Positions 41,950 to 50,260 of a stretch of 64,000 nt of DNA are shown here, in pieces. This stretch comes from an uncultured Pelagibacteraceae bacterium (GTDB lineage Bacteria > Pseudomonadota > Alphaproteobacteria > Pelagibacterales > Pelagibacteraceae): positions 46,001 to 110,000 of the forward strand of contig CACIDN010000001.1 of assembly GCA_902585415.1 (NCBI GenBank), read 5' to 3'. The position numbers and the translations under genes are program-made. Each line of letters begins with the position of its first letter. Position 1 is the stretch's first letter. The notes beneath the pieces are model-generated. The model did no database searches, was not told the DNA's origin, and saw nothing but the letters and a program-made list of their open reading frames with translations.

Positions 41950-42486
41950 AGGAAGAGGATTATCAGAGTATTTGTTCAAATATAAAATAACTGAAGCTCT
42001 ATCTTTTTCTTTCCTTAGACCAGCATAAGCCATTTTAGTACCCTTTATCCATTTTTGTGGTTTTATTAAAAAACCATTTAATTCCTCAAAAGACCAACTC
42101 TTTTCGTAATTCATCAGTGCTTTCGAATACTTATAATCTTCAATTGCCCCAATTTTTCTTCCGACAACATTATATAATGCAGGTCCTATGTTGTTGCCTC
42201 CACCAGCTTGTATGGAGTGACAAGCTGAACATTTTTTAAATACTTTTTCACCATGATTTATATCTGCTAAAGCCATTAAGGCAGAAATATCAATCTTTTC
42301 CTCAACTTGCTTAATTTTATCACCAACTACTTGCTTAATATCACCCTCAGGTATTTCAACTTTGTAAGCAGAACTCTCCAATTTTTCTACTTTAAATATA
42401 ACATTTGATATCTTACTAATCCCTATTATTAACAGCGCTACTAGAAGAATTGATGCTATAATTTTATTTAACTCAAATGAATCCAT
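41941..42486 (-). CDS. Membrane-anchored class I cytochrome c (CycM-like)
   Basis: 181 residues. An uncleaved N-terminal anchor (IIASILLVALLIIGISKISNVIF), a linker of about 50 residues, and a cytochrome c domain with heme site KKCSACHSIQAGGGNNIGPALYNVVGR, and the distal Met in KGTKMAYAGLRKEKDRASVILYL. This is the CycM/cytochrome c552 group, which passes electrons to the cytochrome c oxidase. Divergent from kdsB. Confidence 0.88.
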   Translation of the reverse strand: MDSFELNKIIASILLVALLIIGISKISNVIFKVEKLESSAYKVEIPEGDIKQVVGDKIKQVEEKIDISALMALADINHGEKVFKKCSACHSIQAGGGNNIGPALYNVVGRKIGAIEDYKYSKALMNYEKSWSFEELNGFLIKPQKWIKGTKMAYAGLRKEKDRASVILYLNKYSDNPLPLP

Positions 42487-42546
42487 TTCCTATATAATAC
42501 TAACATATAACATGTTAATTGAAAAAAATGCTAACAAAAAAAAGTT

Positions 42547-42563
42547 TGCGTCCCAAAGACGCA
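42547..42563 (+). other. Small hairpin in the kdsB leader
   Basis: TGCGTC and GACGCA pair around a 5-nt loop (CCAAA), 15 nt before the kdsB ATG. It is too close to the start for a terminator and may affect translation; otherwise unassigned. Confidence 0.35.
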
Positions 42564-42577
42564 CAACGTAACAAATT

Positions 42578-43318
42578 ATGTCTAAAACTATCATTTTAAT
42601 ACCATCCAGATTAAGCGCAAATCGTTTACCAAATAAACCTTTGCTTAAGATCAATGGTTTATCAATAATCCAGCATGTTTATAATAGAGCTAAAGAGTCA
42701 GGCGTTGGTAAAGTTTATGTTGCAACTGGTGACAAAAATATAGCTGAGGATATTAAAAAAATTAATGGCAAATGTATTATAACTAAAAGAAACCACAAGA
42801 CTGGCACAGATAGAATATTTGAGGCATACAAAAAAATTAGACATAAAGTTGATTGTGAGTACATAATTAATTTGCAAGGAGATGAGCCATTTATAGATCC
42901 ACTTGATATAGTTAATTTAAACAATAAGATTAAAAGTAAAAATTCTGACATTGGCACACTTGCCAGTAAAATTAAGAAAGAGCAATTTTCCGATATTAGT
43001 ATTGTAAAAGTTATCACCGAGCAAAACATAGTAAAAAAAAAAATATCTAAAGCAAAGAAATTTGCTCGAAATTGTAAATTTAATAAAAACAATAATATCT
43101 ATGCACATATTGGAATATATCAATACAAAACGTTAATTTTAGAAAAATTTATAAACTTTAAACAATCAAAAAAAGAGATCAAAAATAGACTTGAACAATT
43201 AAGAGCACTTGATAATGGTTTAAATATTGATGTAGTCTATACTAAAAATAACTCATTAGGCATAGACACAGTAAAGGATTATGTAGAAATAAAAAAAATT
43301 ATGGAATATAAAATTTAA
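42578..43318 (+). CDS. kdsB: 3-deoxy-manno-octulosonate cytidylyltransferase
   Basis: 246 residues. Nucleotidyl-transferase opening IILIPSRLSANRLPNKPLL, then VYVATGDKNIAEDI, the NLQGDEPFIDP active-site block near residue 95, and a conserved EQLRALDNGLNIDVVYT near the C-terminus. Activates Kdo with CTP for lipid A inner core. pheA follows 3 bp later. Confidence 0.95.
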   Translation: MSKTIILIPSRLSANRLPNKPLLKINGLSIIQHVYNRAKESGVGKVYVATGDKNIAEDIKKINGKCIITKRNHKTGTDRIFEAYKKIRHKVDCEYIINLQGDEPFIDPLDIVNLNNKIKSKNSDIGTLASKIKKEQFSDISIVKVITEQNIVKKKISKAKKFARNCKFNKNNNIYAHIGIYQYKTLILEKFINFKQSKKEIKNRLEQLRALDNGLNIDVVYTKNNSLGIDTVKDYVEIKKIMEYKI

Positions 43319-43321
43319 CAT

Positions 43322-44155
43322 ATGAAAATATTTTATCAAGGTTCTCCTGGAGCGTACTCACATTTAGCTGCTAAAAAAATTCATCCAAATAATGAATTTA
43401 TTCCATGCAAAACATTTGAAGAGTGTTTTAAAAATTGTAATCAAAATTCAAATTATAAGACTATAATACCTGTAGAAAATTCTATAGCAGGTAGAGTTGC
43501 TGATATTCAGTATTTAATTAATAAATATAAACTACAAATTTATGCTGAGCATTTTGAGGAAATAAAACATAATCTTATGGCAATAGAAGGTGTAAAAATA
43601 AAAAACATAAAATCTGTTAGATCTCACTCGCAAGCAATATCACAATGTCAGAAAATTATTAATGAATTCAAATTTGAGCCAATTATTGCTGCTGATACTG
43701 CTGGCAGTGCTAGGTTTTTGAGCGAAAACAAAATACGTAATGAGGCTGCAATAGCATCTGAGTTAGCTGCAAAAATATATAAATTAGAAATAATAAAGAG
43801 CAATATCGAGGATAATCATGGTAATGTTACAAGGTTTTTAATAATGGGAAAAAATGCAATTCATCCTGAATTTAAAAATAAAAATTATATTACAAGTTGT
43901 ATATTTAAAGTTAAAAATAAACCTGCTGCTCTGTATAAATGCTTAGGTGGCTTTGCTACGAATAATGTAAATCTGAGTAAATTAGAAAGTTTCTCAGATC
44001 AAAACAGTTTTGAGCAATATTTATTTATTTGTGAAATGTATGGACATATAGAGGATCCAAGAATTCAAAAATCCCTTGAGGAATTAGCTTTTCACACAGT
44101 ATCTTTAGATATATTGGGGGTTTACGAAGCAAGCAGATATAGAAACATAAAATAG
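43322..44155 (+). CDS. pheA: Prephenate dehydratase
   Basis: 277 residues, monofunctional (no chorismate mutase domain). YQGSPGAYSHLAA at the start, TIIPVENSIAGRVADI near residue 58, AADTAGSARFL, DNHGNVTRFLIMG (catalytic Thr), and an ACT domain from about 195 with the KLESFSDQNSFEQYLF motif for phenylalanine feedback. Makes phenylpyruvate. The SRP RNA promoter lies just downstream. Confidence 0.95.
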   Translation: MKIFYQGSPGAYSHLAAKKIHPNNEFIPCKTFEECFKNCNQNSNYKTIIPVENSIAGRVADIQYLINKYKLQIYAEHFEEIKHNLMAIEGVKIKNIKSVRSHSQAISQCQKIINEFKFEPIIAADTAGSARFLSENKIRNEAAIASELAAKIYKLEIIKSNIEDNHGNVTRFLIMGKNAIHPEFKNKNYITSCIFKVKNKPAALYKCLGGFATNNVNLSKLESFSDQNSFEQYLFICEMYGHIEDPRIQKSLEELAFHTVSLDILGVYEASRYRNIK

Positions 44156-44168
44156 ATAAAAACTTTTC

Positions 44169-44198
44169 TTGTGGACTAGAAAATATTACTGTTATAAT
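44169..44198 (+). promoter_or_regulatory. Sigma-70 promoter of the SRP RNA
   Basis: TTGTGG (44169-44174), an 18 nt spacer, and a perfect TATAAT (44193-44198). Transcription would begin 6 nt later at the first G of the SRP RNA (44204). The best -10 box I saw in the window. Confidence 0.7.
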
Positions 44199-44203
44199 AA
44201 TTT

Positions 44204-44291
44204 GGGGGCCAATCAGGTGGTATTGCCATGAATTCCCCCAGGCTTGAAAAAGAGCAAGGGTAATGAGTATTTTCCAGGTTGGTTGGTCTCC
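44204..44291 (+). ncRNA. ffs: Signal recognition particle 4.5S-type RNA
   Basis: About 88 nt immediately upstream of dnaX, the usual place for bacterial SRP RNA. The core of helix 8 is complete: CAGG and AGCA strands of the symmetric loop on either side of a CTT-GAAA-AAG stem with a GNRA-type tetraloop (CCCCCAGG ... AGCAAGGG). The ends GGGGGCCAATC (44204-44214) and GGTTGGTCTCC (44281-44291) pair over 11 positions, allowing G-U. It ends 5 nt before the dnaX ATG. It binds Ffh and directs membrane targeting. Confidence 0.88.
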
Positions 44292-44296
44292 TTTAA

Positions 44297-45973
44297 ATGG
44301 AAATAAACAAAAAAATACTCGCAATTAAATATAGACCTCAGATCTTTGAAGACTTGATTGGTCAAGATATTATAGTTGAGGCGTTAAAAAAATCTATTAA
44401 ACAAAACTCCATACCAAATGCTTACCTCTTCACTGGCATTAGAGGTGTTGGTAAAACTACTGTTGCAAGAATTCTAGCAAAATCTTTAAATTGTCTTAAT
44501 AGACAAATTAATGATTGCAAAACTAACAAATGTAATAATTGTGAAGAAATTTCAGAGTCAAGACATATAGATGTTTTAGAGATTGATGCAGCAAGCAAAA
44601 CAGGAGTAGAAGATGTTAGAGATTTAATTGAATTTTCAAGATACCCGCCCACATCATCCAAATTTAAAATTTTTATAATTGATGAGGTACACATGTTAAG
44701 CAAGCAAGCGTTTAATGCATTATTAAAAACTCTTGAAGAGCCACCTAAATATTTAAAATTTATTTTTGCAACCACCGAAGTTACTAAAATACCAATTACT
44801 GTTCTTTCGAGATGCCAGCGATTTGATTTAATGAGAGTTGAATTTGATATACTCTTAAAGTTTTTAAAAGATGTTTTGAATTTTGAAAAAAACAACTTAC
44901 CAGATGATGTTATTAAATTGATAATTAAAATTTCCGAAGGCTCTGTAAGAGACGCGCTGTCGCTAATGGACAGAATTTTATTAAACACGTCAGAAGATAA
45001 TAAAAATGTTGATTTAAAATTGGCTTATGAAGTATTTGGTTATCTAGATAAAAGCTATTTGATAGACTTGTTAGAAAAACTATTAAAAGGTGATGAGGCT
45101 AATGTGATATCACAGTATAGAAATATTTATAACAAGGGTATTGAACCAAAACTTTTTTTAAATAATTTTTTAGAAATTATCTATTATTTAAAAAATTTAA
45201 AAAACTTTAAGAAAGAGTCATTTAGAGAATTAAATAATAATGAGTTCGAAAGTTTAGAAAAATTGTATGAAAGAGTTGATAATAAAACTTTATTTTTATT
45301 CTGGCAATTTACTGTTGATGCTATAAGTGAAATTAATCTAGTATCTAATCAAAATTTGTCGGTCGAAATGTTTTTAGTAAGATTATTATATCTAAAAGAT
45401 CATAATAAAAGTCCAAATGATAACTCTAATAAAATAATAAAGGGGATCGAAAATTTGGAAAAAAACAATCAAACTTTAGAGACAGATAAAAAAAAAGAAA
45501 ATTTAATGAATAATAACCAAGCCATAAATCAAATCAAAATTTCATCTCAGAAATTGACCGAAACTGATTTAAAAAAAAAAAATTTTGAAAGTAAAAATAA
45601 AATACAATCTATGTCTGATTTAATTGAAATATGCTCAAAGAAAAAAGAAATTGGGTTGAAATTTGAATTAGAAAATAACGTAAATTTAGTCAGTTTTAAA
45701 AGTAATCAAATTGAAATATCGTTTAATGATAACCTTGACAAAAATTTCGTAAAAAATTTAACGTCAAAATTGTCGGATTGGACTGGCGAAAGGTGGATAA
45801 TTACTTTATCAAAAAAAAGGGGCTCTCAATCAGTTAATGAAATTAAATTACAAAAAGATAAAAAAAAAATTAAAGAACTCGAGCAAAATAGCTCTTACAA
45901 AAAAATGTTAAAATTTTTTCCAGATGTTGAAATTGTAACAATTAAAAGTCTAGAAGAGGAACACGATGAATGA
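44297..45973 (+). CDS. dnaX: DNA polymerase III subunits tau/gamma
   Basis: 558 residues. Walker A GIRGVGKTTVARILA, zinc cluster Cys residues in LNCLNRQINDCKTNKCNNCEE, Walker B IIDEVHMLSKQAF, sensor FATTEVTKIP and SRCQRF, sensor 2 GSVRDALSLMDR. The clamp-loader domains I-III end near residue 370, a Lys/Asn-rich linker follows, and the tau-specific C-terminus begins near 440. A run of 12 A falls at codons 425-429 (see finding). ybaB overlaps its end by 8 bp, then recR, the common dnaX-ybaB-recR order. Confidence 0.95.
   Translation: MEINKKILAIKYRPQIFEDLIGQDIIVEALKKSIKQNSIPNAYLFTGIRGVGKTTVARILAKSLNCLNRQINDCKTNKCNNCEEISESRHIDVLEIDAASKTGVEDVRDLIEFSRYPPTSSKFKIFIIDEVHMLSKQAFNALLKTLEEPPKYLKFIFATTEVTKIPITVLSRCQRFDLMRVEFDILLKFLKDVLNFEKNNLPDDVIKLIIKISEGSVRDALSLMDRILLNTSEDNKNVDLKLAYEVFGYLDKSYLIDLLEKLLKGDEANVISQYRNIYNKGIEPKLFLNNFLEIIYYLKNLKNFKKESFRELNNNEFESLEKLYERVDNKTLFLFWQFTVDAISEINLVSNQNLSVEMFLVRLLYLKDHNKSPNDNSNKIIKGIENLEKNNQTLETDKKKENLMNNNQAINQIKISSQKLTETDLKKKNFESKNKIQSMSDLIEICSKKKEIGLKFELENNVNLVSFKSNQIEISFNDNLDKNFVKNLTSKLSDWTGERWIITLSKKRGSQSVNEIKLQKDKKKIKELEQNSSYKKMLKFFPDVEIVTIKSLEEEHDE
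45571..45582 (+). other. A12 homopolymer in dnaX, possible frameshift site for gamma
   Basis: The codons read TTA AAA AAA AAA AAT (residues 425-429). In the -1 frame the following codons are AAA TTT TGA, so a one-base slip gives a protein ending after residue 430. E. coli gamma ends at residue 431 after a -1 shift. Confidence 0.6.
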
Positions 45974-46283
45974 TTTTAGTAAAATACTAGAAAAGGCAAA
46001 AGAAATTGAAACTAAAGTTAAAGAGAGTCAACAAAAAATAAAAAATATTAAAGCAGAGGGAGTGTCAGGAGGTGGATCTGTAAAAATAATCTTAAATGGC
46101 GATGGAGAAATAGAAAAACTTCAATTATCAGATCAGATCTTAAAAGAAGATAAAAATTTTATTGAAGATCTAATAGTAGCTGCACACAATAATGCAAAAA
46201 ATAATTTAAAATCCAAAACTTCAGATGAACTTTCCAAAGTCACTGGTGGATTTGGTATTCCTGGATTTAAGTGGCCATTATAA
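45966..46283 (+). CDS. ybaB: YbaB/EbfC nucleoid-associated protein
   Basis: 105 residues: an N-terminal helix (FSKILEKAKEIETKVKESQQKI), the strand region EGVSGGGSVKIILNGDGEIEKLQLSDQIL and the C-terminal KTSDELSKVTGGFGIPGFKWPL. Binds DNA as a dimer and is usually next to recR. Part of the dnaX-ybaB-recR unit. Confidence 0.93.
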   Translation: MNDFSKILEKAKEIETKVKESQQKIKNIKAEGVSGGGSVKIILNGDGEIEKLQLSDQILKEDKNFIEDLIVAAHNNAKNNLKSKTSDELSKVTGGFGIPGFKWPL

Positions 46284-46286
46284 ATC

Positions 46287-46892
46287 ATGATGGAACTGAA
46301 AGAAATTGAACTATTAATAAAAGCTATATCTAAATTTCCGGGTTTAGGGCCAAAATCAGCAAAAAGAATTATTTTAAAACTGATTAATAATAAAGATGAG
46401 ATAATGAAGCCCACCATAAATGCTATGGCCAATGTATACAAAAATATTTCACGGTGTAATTATTGTGGTGCTTTAAAGTCTTTTAAAGATGGTTGTTCCG
46501 GCTATAAAAATTGTGAAAATTTACAAAAAAAATTTACTAAGATTTGTGTTGTTGAAAATGTTGCTGATCAATGGTGTATTGAAAGTACCAATATTTTTAA
46601 AGGTTATTTTCATATACTTGGTGGAACTATATCTGGATCTATCGAGAAAGAGCAAAGATTGATAATTGCCTCTTTAGTAGAAAGAGTGAAAAAACAAAAT
46701 ATAGAGGAAGTTATTGTTGCTACCAGTGCAACCGTTGAAGGCCAAACAACAGCCTTCTTTATAGAAGAAACTCTAAAAAACATAAATGTAAAAATATCTA
46801 AGTTAGCCCAAGGTTTGCCAGTGGGAGGTGAAATTGAAAGTTTAGACGATGGCACATTATTTTCGGCTTTTAAAAATAGGACAAAGCTTTAA
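46287..46892 (+). CDS. recR: Recombination protein RecR
   Basis: 201 residues. Helix-hairpin-helix FPGLGPKSAKRIILKL, zinc finger CNYCGALKSFKDGCSGYKNCENL (four Cys), Toprim strand ICVVENVADQWCIE, and the end GLPVGGEIESLDDGTLFSAFKNR. Helps RecO load RecA at gaps. Start at the first of two tandem ATG codons. The stop overlaps that of glcB (TTAA). Confidence 0.95.
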   Translation: MMELKEIELLIKAISKFPGLGPKSAKRIILKLINNKDEIMKPTINAMANVYKNISRCNYCGALKSFKDGCSGYKNCENLQKKFTKICVVENVADQWCIESTNIFKGYFHILGGTISGSIEKEQRLIIASLVERVKKQNIEEVIVATSATVEGQTTAFFIEETLKNINVKISKLAQGLPVGGEIESLDDGTLFSAFKNRTKL

Positions 46893-49045
46893 TTTTTTTT
46901 TATACAACGGTTAGCATGTAGTAATGGCTCAGTGTATCCAGACGGTTGATCTTTCCCTTTGAAGATTAAATCACAAGCTGTCTTAAAAGCAACAGATTTA
47001 TCAAAATTTACTGACATTTTTTCATATTCTGGATCACCTTTGTTTTGATCGTCTACTATTTTTGCCATTTTTTTTAAAGTGTCTAAAACTTGAACAGATG
47101 TACATATATTATGGTGTAACCAATTAGCTATATGTTGAGAAGATATTCTTAATGTAGCCCTGTCCTCCATCAGTCCGATATTATTAATATCTGGAACCTT
47201 GGAGCAGCCTACACCACTATTAATCCATCTAACTACATAACCTAAAATTCCCTGGCAATTATTCTCGAGTTCGTTTCTAATTTCATCAACCGTCCAATTT
47301 GGTTTCGATATAATAGGAATAGATAGCAATTTATTTAAGTCAAATTTGATTTTTTTTTTAATTTTTTTGTGAATATCAAAAACATTTACTTTATGATAAT
47401 GCATAGCATGCAATGTTGCTGCAGTGGGCGATGGTGTCCATGCACAATTAGCTCCAGATTGGGGATGGCCTATTTTTTGCTTTAACATATCTTGCATTTT
47501 ATCTGGGGCAGCCCACATACCTTTTCCAATTTGTGCCTTACCAGAAAAACCACAATCCAAACCAGTTTTTACATTATTATTCTCATATGCGTTTATCCAG
47601 GCTGAATTTTTCATATCACCTTTTTTCATCATTGGTCCAGCTTCCATAGATGTGTGCATTTCATCTCCAGTTCTATCAAGAAATCCCGTGTTAATAAAAA
47701 CCACCCTTTTTTTAACCTTTTTTATACACTGTTTCAAATTAACACTTGTTCTTCTTTCTTCATCCATTATTCCTATTTTAATAGTGTTTTTTTTCAGTTT
47801 TAAAACTTCTTCAACTTTAGAAAAAATTTCATCAGAAAATCCTACTTCATCTGGCCCATGCATTTTAGGTTTTACAATATAAATAGATCCAGCTCTTGAA
47901 TTTCTCTTACTATTTATATCGTGTAGAGAAGCTGCAGAGGTTATAAATGCATCAAGTATACCTTCAGGTACAGGAGTTTTATCAGAGAATAGTATTGCTG
48001 GAGTTTTCATTAAATGCCCGACATTTCTATTAAGAAGTAAAGCTCTGCCATGTAATTTTAAATTTTTTCCATTTGAAGAAATATAGTTTCTATCTGAATT
48101 CAAAAATCTTTCATATTTTTTTCCTAACTTCGAAAACTTAACTTTTAAATTTCCTTTCATTAATCCTAACCAATTTCTGTAACCTAAAACTTTATCTTCA
48201 GCATCTACAGCAGCCACACTATCTTCATGGTCAACTATTGTTGAAACTGCAGACTCTATTACCAAATCACTTAGTCCAATTGGGTCATTATTGGCACTAA
48301 ATGCATATGGATTAATAATTAACTCTACGTGAAGATTATTGTTTATTAACAAAACACCTTTCAATTTTTTCTTATCCGATCTGTATCCTTTATATTGCTT
48401 ACTATTTTTTAGCTGAATGATTTTATTATCAATTTTTAAAACTAATTTATGATTTTGTATTTTAAGAGTATTTATTTTTTTCCATGAACCCGTTTTCAAA
48501 GGAAAAATTTCGTCAAGGAAATCTCTACAGTAACTTATTACTTTTCCACCCCTTATAGGATTATACCTGTTATCTAATTTTTCAGACCCTATGGCATCAG
48601 TTCCATAAAGCGAATCGTATAAACTGCCCCATCTAGCATTTGCAGCGTTTAAGGCATATCTAGCATTTGATATTGGGACAACTAATTGTGGTCCAGCAAT
48701 TTTGGATATTTCTTCATCAACACTTTTGGTCTGAATTCTAAAATTAGCAATATTTTTTTTTAGATAACCAATATCTAAAAGAAATTTTTTATATTTATTT
48801 ATATTAAATTTTTTTAATTTATTTTTTAAATGCCACTTATCTATTGAATTTTGAAATTCTTCTCTAATTTGTATTAATTTTTTATTTTTCTCTCTTAGAC
48901 TATAAAACGACCTGTCTAAACCAACCCAAAACTTGTTCGGACTAACTTTCGTTTTCTTTAAAAGTTCTTTATTAACAAAATTAAATAAAATTTTGCTAAC
49001 GAATAATTTGCCAATTTTTTTATAATTTTTTTTTATTTTATTCAT
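46889..49045 (-). CDS. glcB: Malate synthase G
   Basis: 718 residues, the normal length for the G isoform (about 720). Conserved elements: DSLYGTDAIG, NNDPIGLSDLVIESAVSTIVDHEDSVAAVDAEDKVLGYRNWLG, the acetyl-CoA-site MHGPDEVGF, GIMDEERRTSVNLK, FINTGFLDRTGDEMHTSMEAG and AWTPSPTAATLHAMHYH, all read as short pieces. Joins glyoxylate with acetyl-CoA. In described SAR11 strains this gene can carry a glycine riboswitch; I see none in the 105 bp leader. Confidence 0.95.
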   Translation of the reverse strand: MNKIKKNYKKIGKLFVSKILFNFVNKELLKKTKVSPNKFWVGLDRSFYSLREKNKKLIQIREEFQNSIDKWHLKNKLKKFNINKYKKFLLDIGYLKKNIANFRIQTKSVDEEISKIAGPQLVVPISNARYALNAANARWGSLYDSLYGTDAIGSEKLDNRYNPIRGGKVISYCRDFLDEIFPLKTGSWKKINTLKIQNHKLVLKIDNKIIQLKNSKQYKGYRSDKKKLKGVLLINNNLHVELIINPYAFSANNDPIGLSDLVIESAVSTIVDHEDSVAAVDAEDKVLGYRNWLGLMKGNLKVKFSKLGKKYERFLNSDRNYISSNGKNLKLHGRALLLNRNVGHLMKTPAILFSDKTPVPEGILDAFITSAASLHDINSKRNSRAGSIYIVKPKMHGPDEVGFSDEIFSKVEEVLKLKKNTIKIGIMDEERRTSVNLKQCIKKVKKRVVFINTGFLDRTGDEMHTSMEAGPMMKKGDMKNSAWINAYENNNVKTGLDCGFSGKAQIGKGMWAAPDKMQDMLKQKIGHPQSGANCAWTPSPTAATLHAMHYHKVNVFDIHKKIKKKIKFDLNKLLSIPIISKPNWTVDEIRNELENNCQGILGYVVRWINSGVGCSKVPDINNIGLMEDRATLRISSQHIANWLHHNICTSVQVLDTLKKMAKIVDDQNKGDPEYEKMSVNFDKSVAFKTACDLIFKGKDQPSGYTEPLLHANRCIKKN

Positions 49046-49150
49046 AACTTATAATATTTTAGTTTATTCTATATTTACAAGGTTTATTTATATAAATATT
49101 ACCACAATGATTATGTTGCCTTTTTTTAAATATAATGAATATTAATATAT

Positions 49151-50260
49151 ATGAAAAATTATTTAAAATTCGAAAATGAAATAAAAAATATGGAAGCGGA
49201 AATAGATAAATTAAAAGATCCTTTTAATAATGAGGGTATATCAACTGTTGATACTGTTAAAATTGATAAACTACAATCAGAACTTGATAAGAAGTTAAAA
49301 AAAATATACTCAAATCTTGATGCGTGGCAAACAACATTAGTGGCACGTCATGAAGAGAGACCAAAATCAAAATTTTTTATTGACAATCTCTTTGACAATT
49401 TTTTTCCGTTATCCGGCGACCGATTATTTGGAGAGGATAAATCCTCTATTGCGGGGTTGGCTAATTTTAACGGAAATTCAGTGATGGTAATTGGTCAAGA
49501 AAAAGGAGATGACTTAGATAGTAGGATTATAAGAAATTTTGGAATGATGAGACCAGAGGGATATCGAAAATCTATAAGACTTATGAAAATTGCTGATAAG
49601 TTTGGATTACCAGTGATAATGTTTATTGATACACCAGGTGCCTATCCAGGAGTAGGCGCAGAGGAAAGAGGACAAGCAGAGGCAATTGCTAAATCAATTG
49701 AATGCTCATTGTCTTTAGGAGTTCCAAATATTTCAATTATAATAGGTGAGGGTGGTTCAGGCGGGGCGATTGCGTTAGCGTCGTCTAATAAAATTTTAAT
49801 GTTTCAAAACGCTATTTACTCAGTCATTTCCCCTGAGGGATGTGCATCTATATTGTGGAGAGACCCAAAGAAAACTTTAGAAGCTGCTACTGCAATGAAA
49901 CTTACATCTAAGGATTTGCTAGAACTTGAAATTATAGATGAAGTTATTATGGAGCCTAGCGGCGGGGCTCACAGAAACAGAGATGAAATTCTATCAAAAC
50001 TTAAAGAGTCTTTAATTAATAATTTAAATGAATTAACTATAATGTCCAGACAGGAAATAATAACTCATAGAAAAAACAAATTTTTAAATATCGGAAGAAA
50101 TCAGACTATCTCTAATGGAAATTTATCGTCAGACGAATTATTTTCGGTGAATGTTAATAAAATTTTTAATATTAAAAACAAAATTAAAAGTAAAAAAATT
50201 TATATATTTGGACTAATTGTTGTAACTTTGATTTTATTTTTGTTGTTTATACAATCATAA
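49151..50260 (+). CDS. accA: Acetyl-CoA carboxylase carboxyltransferase subunit alpha with a C-terminal membrane segment
   Basis: 369 residues; E. coli AccA is 319. Normal AccA to about residue 315: WQTTLVARHEERPKSKFFID, FPLSGDRLFGEDKSSIAGLA, MMRPEGYRKSIRLMKIADKFGLPV, FIDTPGAYPGVGAEERGQAEAIA, GEGGSGGAIALASSNKILMF, SVISPEGCASILWRD. A basic linker (IKNKIKSKKI) then leads to a hydrophobic stretch, YIFGLIVVTLILFLLFIQS, that ends the protein. This could anchor the enzyme to the membrane. Converges with secA, stops overlap by 6 bp. Confidence 0.94.
   Translation: MKNYLKFENEIKNMEAEIDKLKDPFNNEGISTVDTVKIDKLQSELDKKLKKIYSNLDAWQTTLVARHEERPKSKFFIDNLFDNFFPLSGDRLFGEDKSSIAGLANFNGNSVMVIGQEKGDDLDSRIIRNFGMMRPEGYRKSIRLMKIADKFGLPVIMFIDTPGAYPGVGAEERGQAEAIAKSIECSLSLGVPNISIIIGEGGSGGAIALASSNKILMFQNAIYSVISPEGCASILWRDPKKTLEAATAMKLTSKDLLELEIIDEVIMEPSGGAHRNRDEILSKLKESLINNLNELTIMSRQEIITHRKNKFLNIGRNQTISNGNLSSDELFSVNVNKIFNIKNKIKSKKIYIFGLIVVTLILFLLFIQS

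Noticed and set aside
44422-44988. 188-residue antisense ORF inside dnaX
   Set aside because: Mirror of the dnaX codons; Ser/Leu-rich with no motif.
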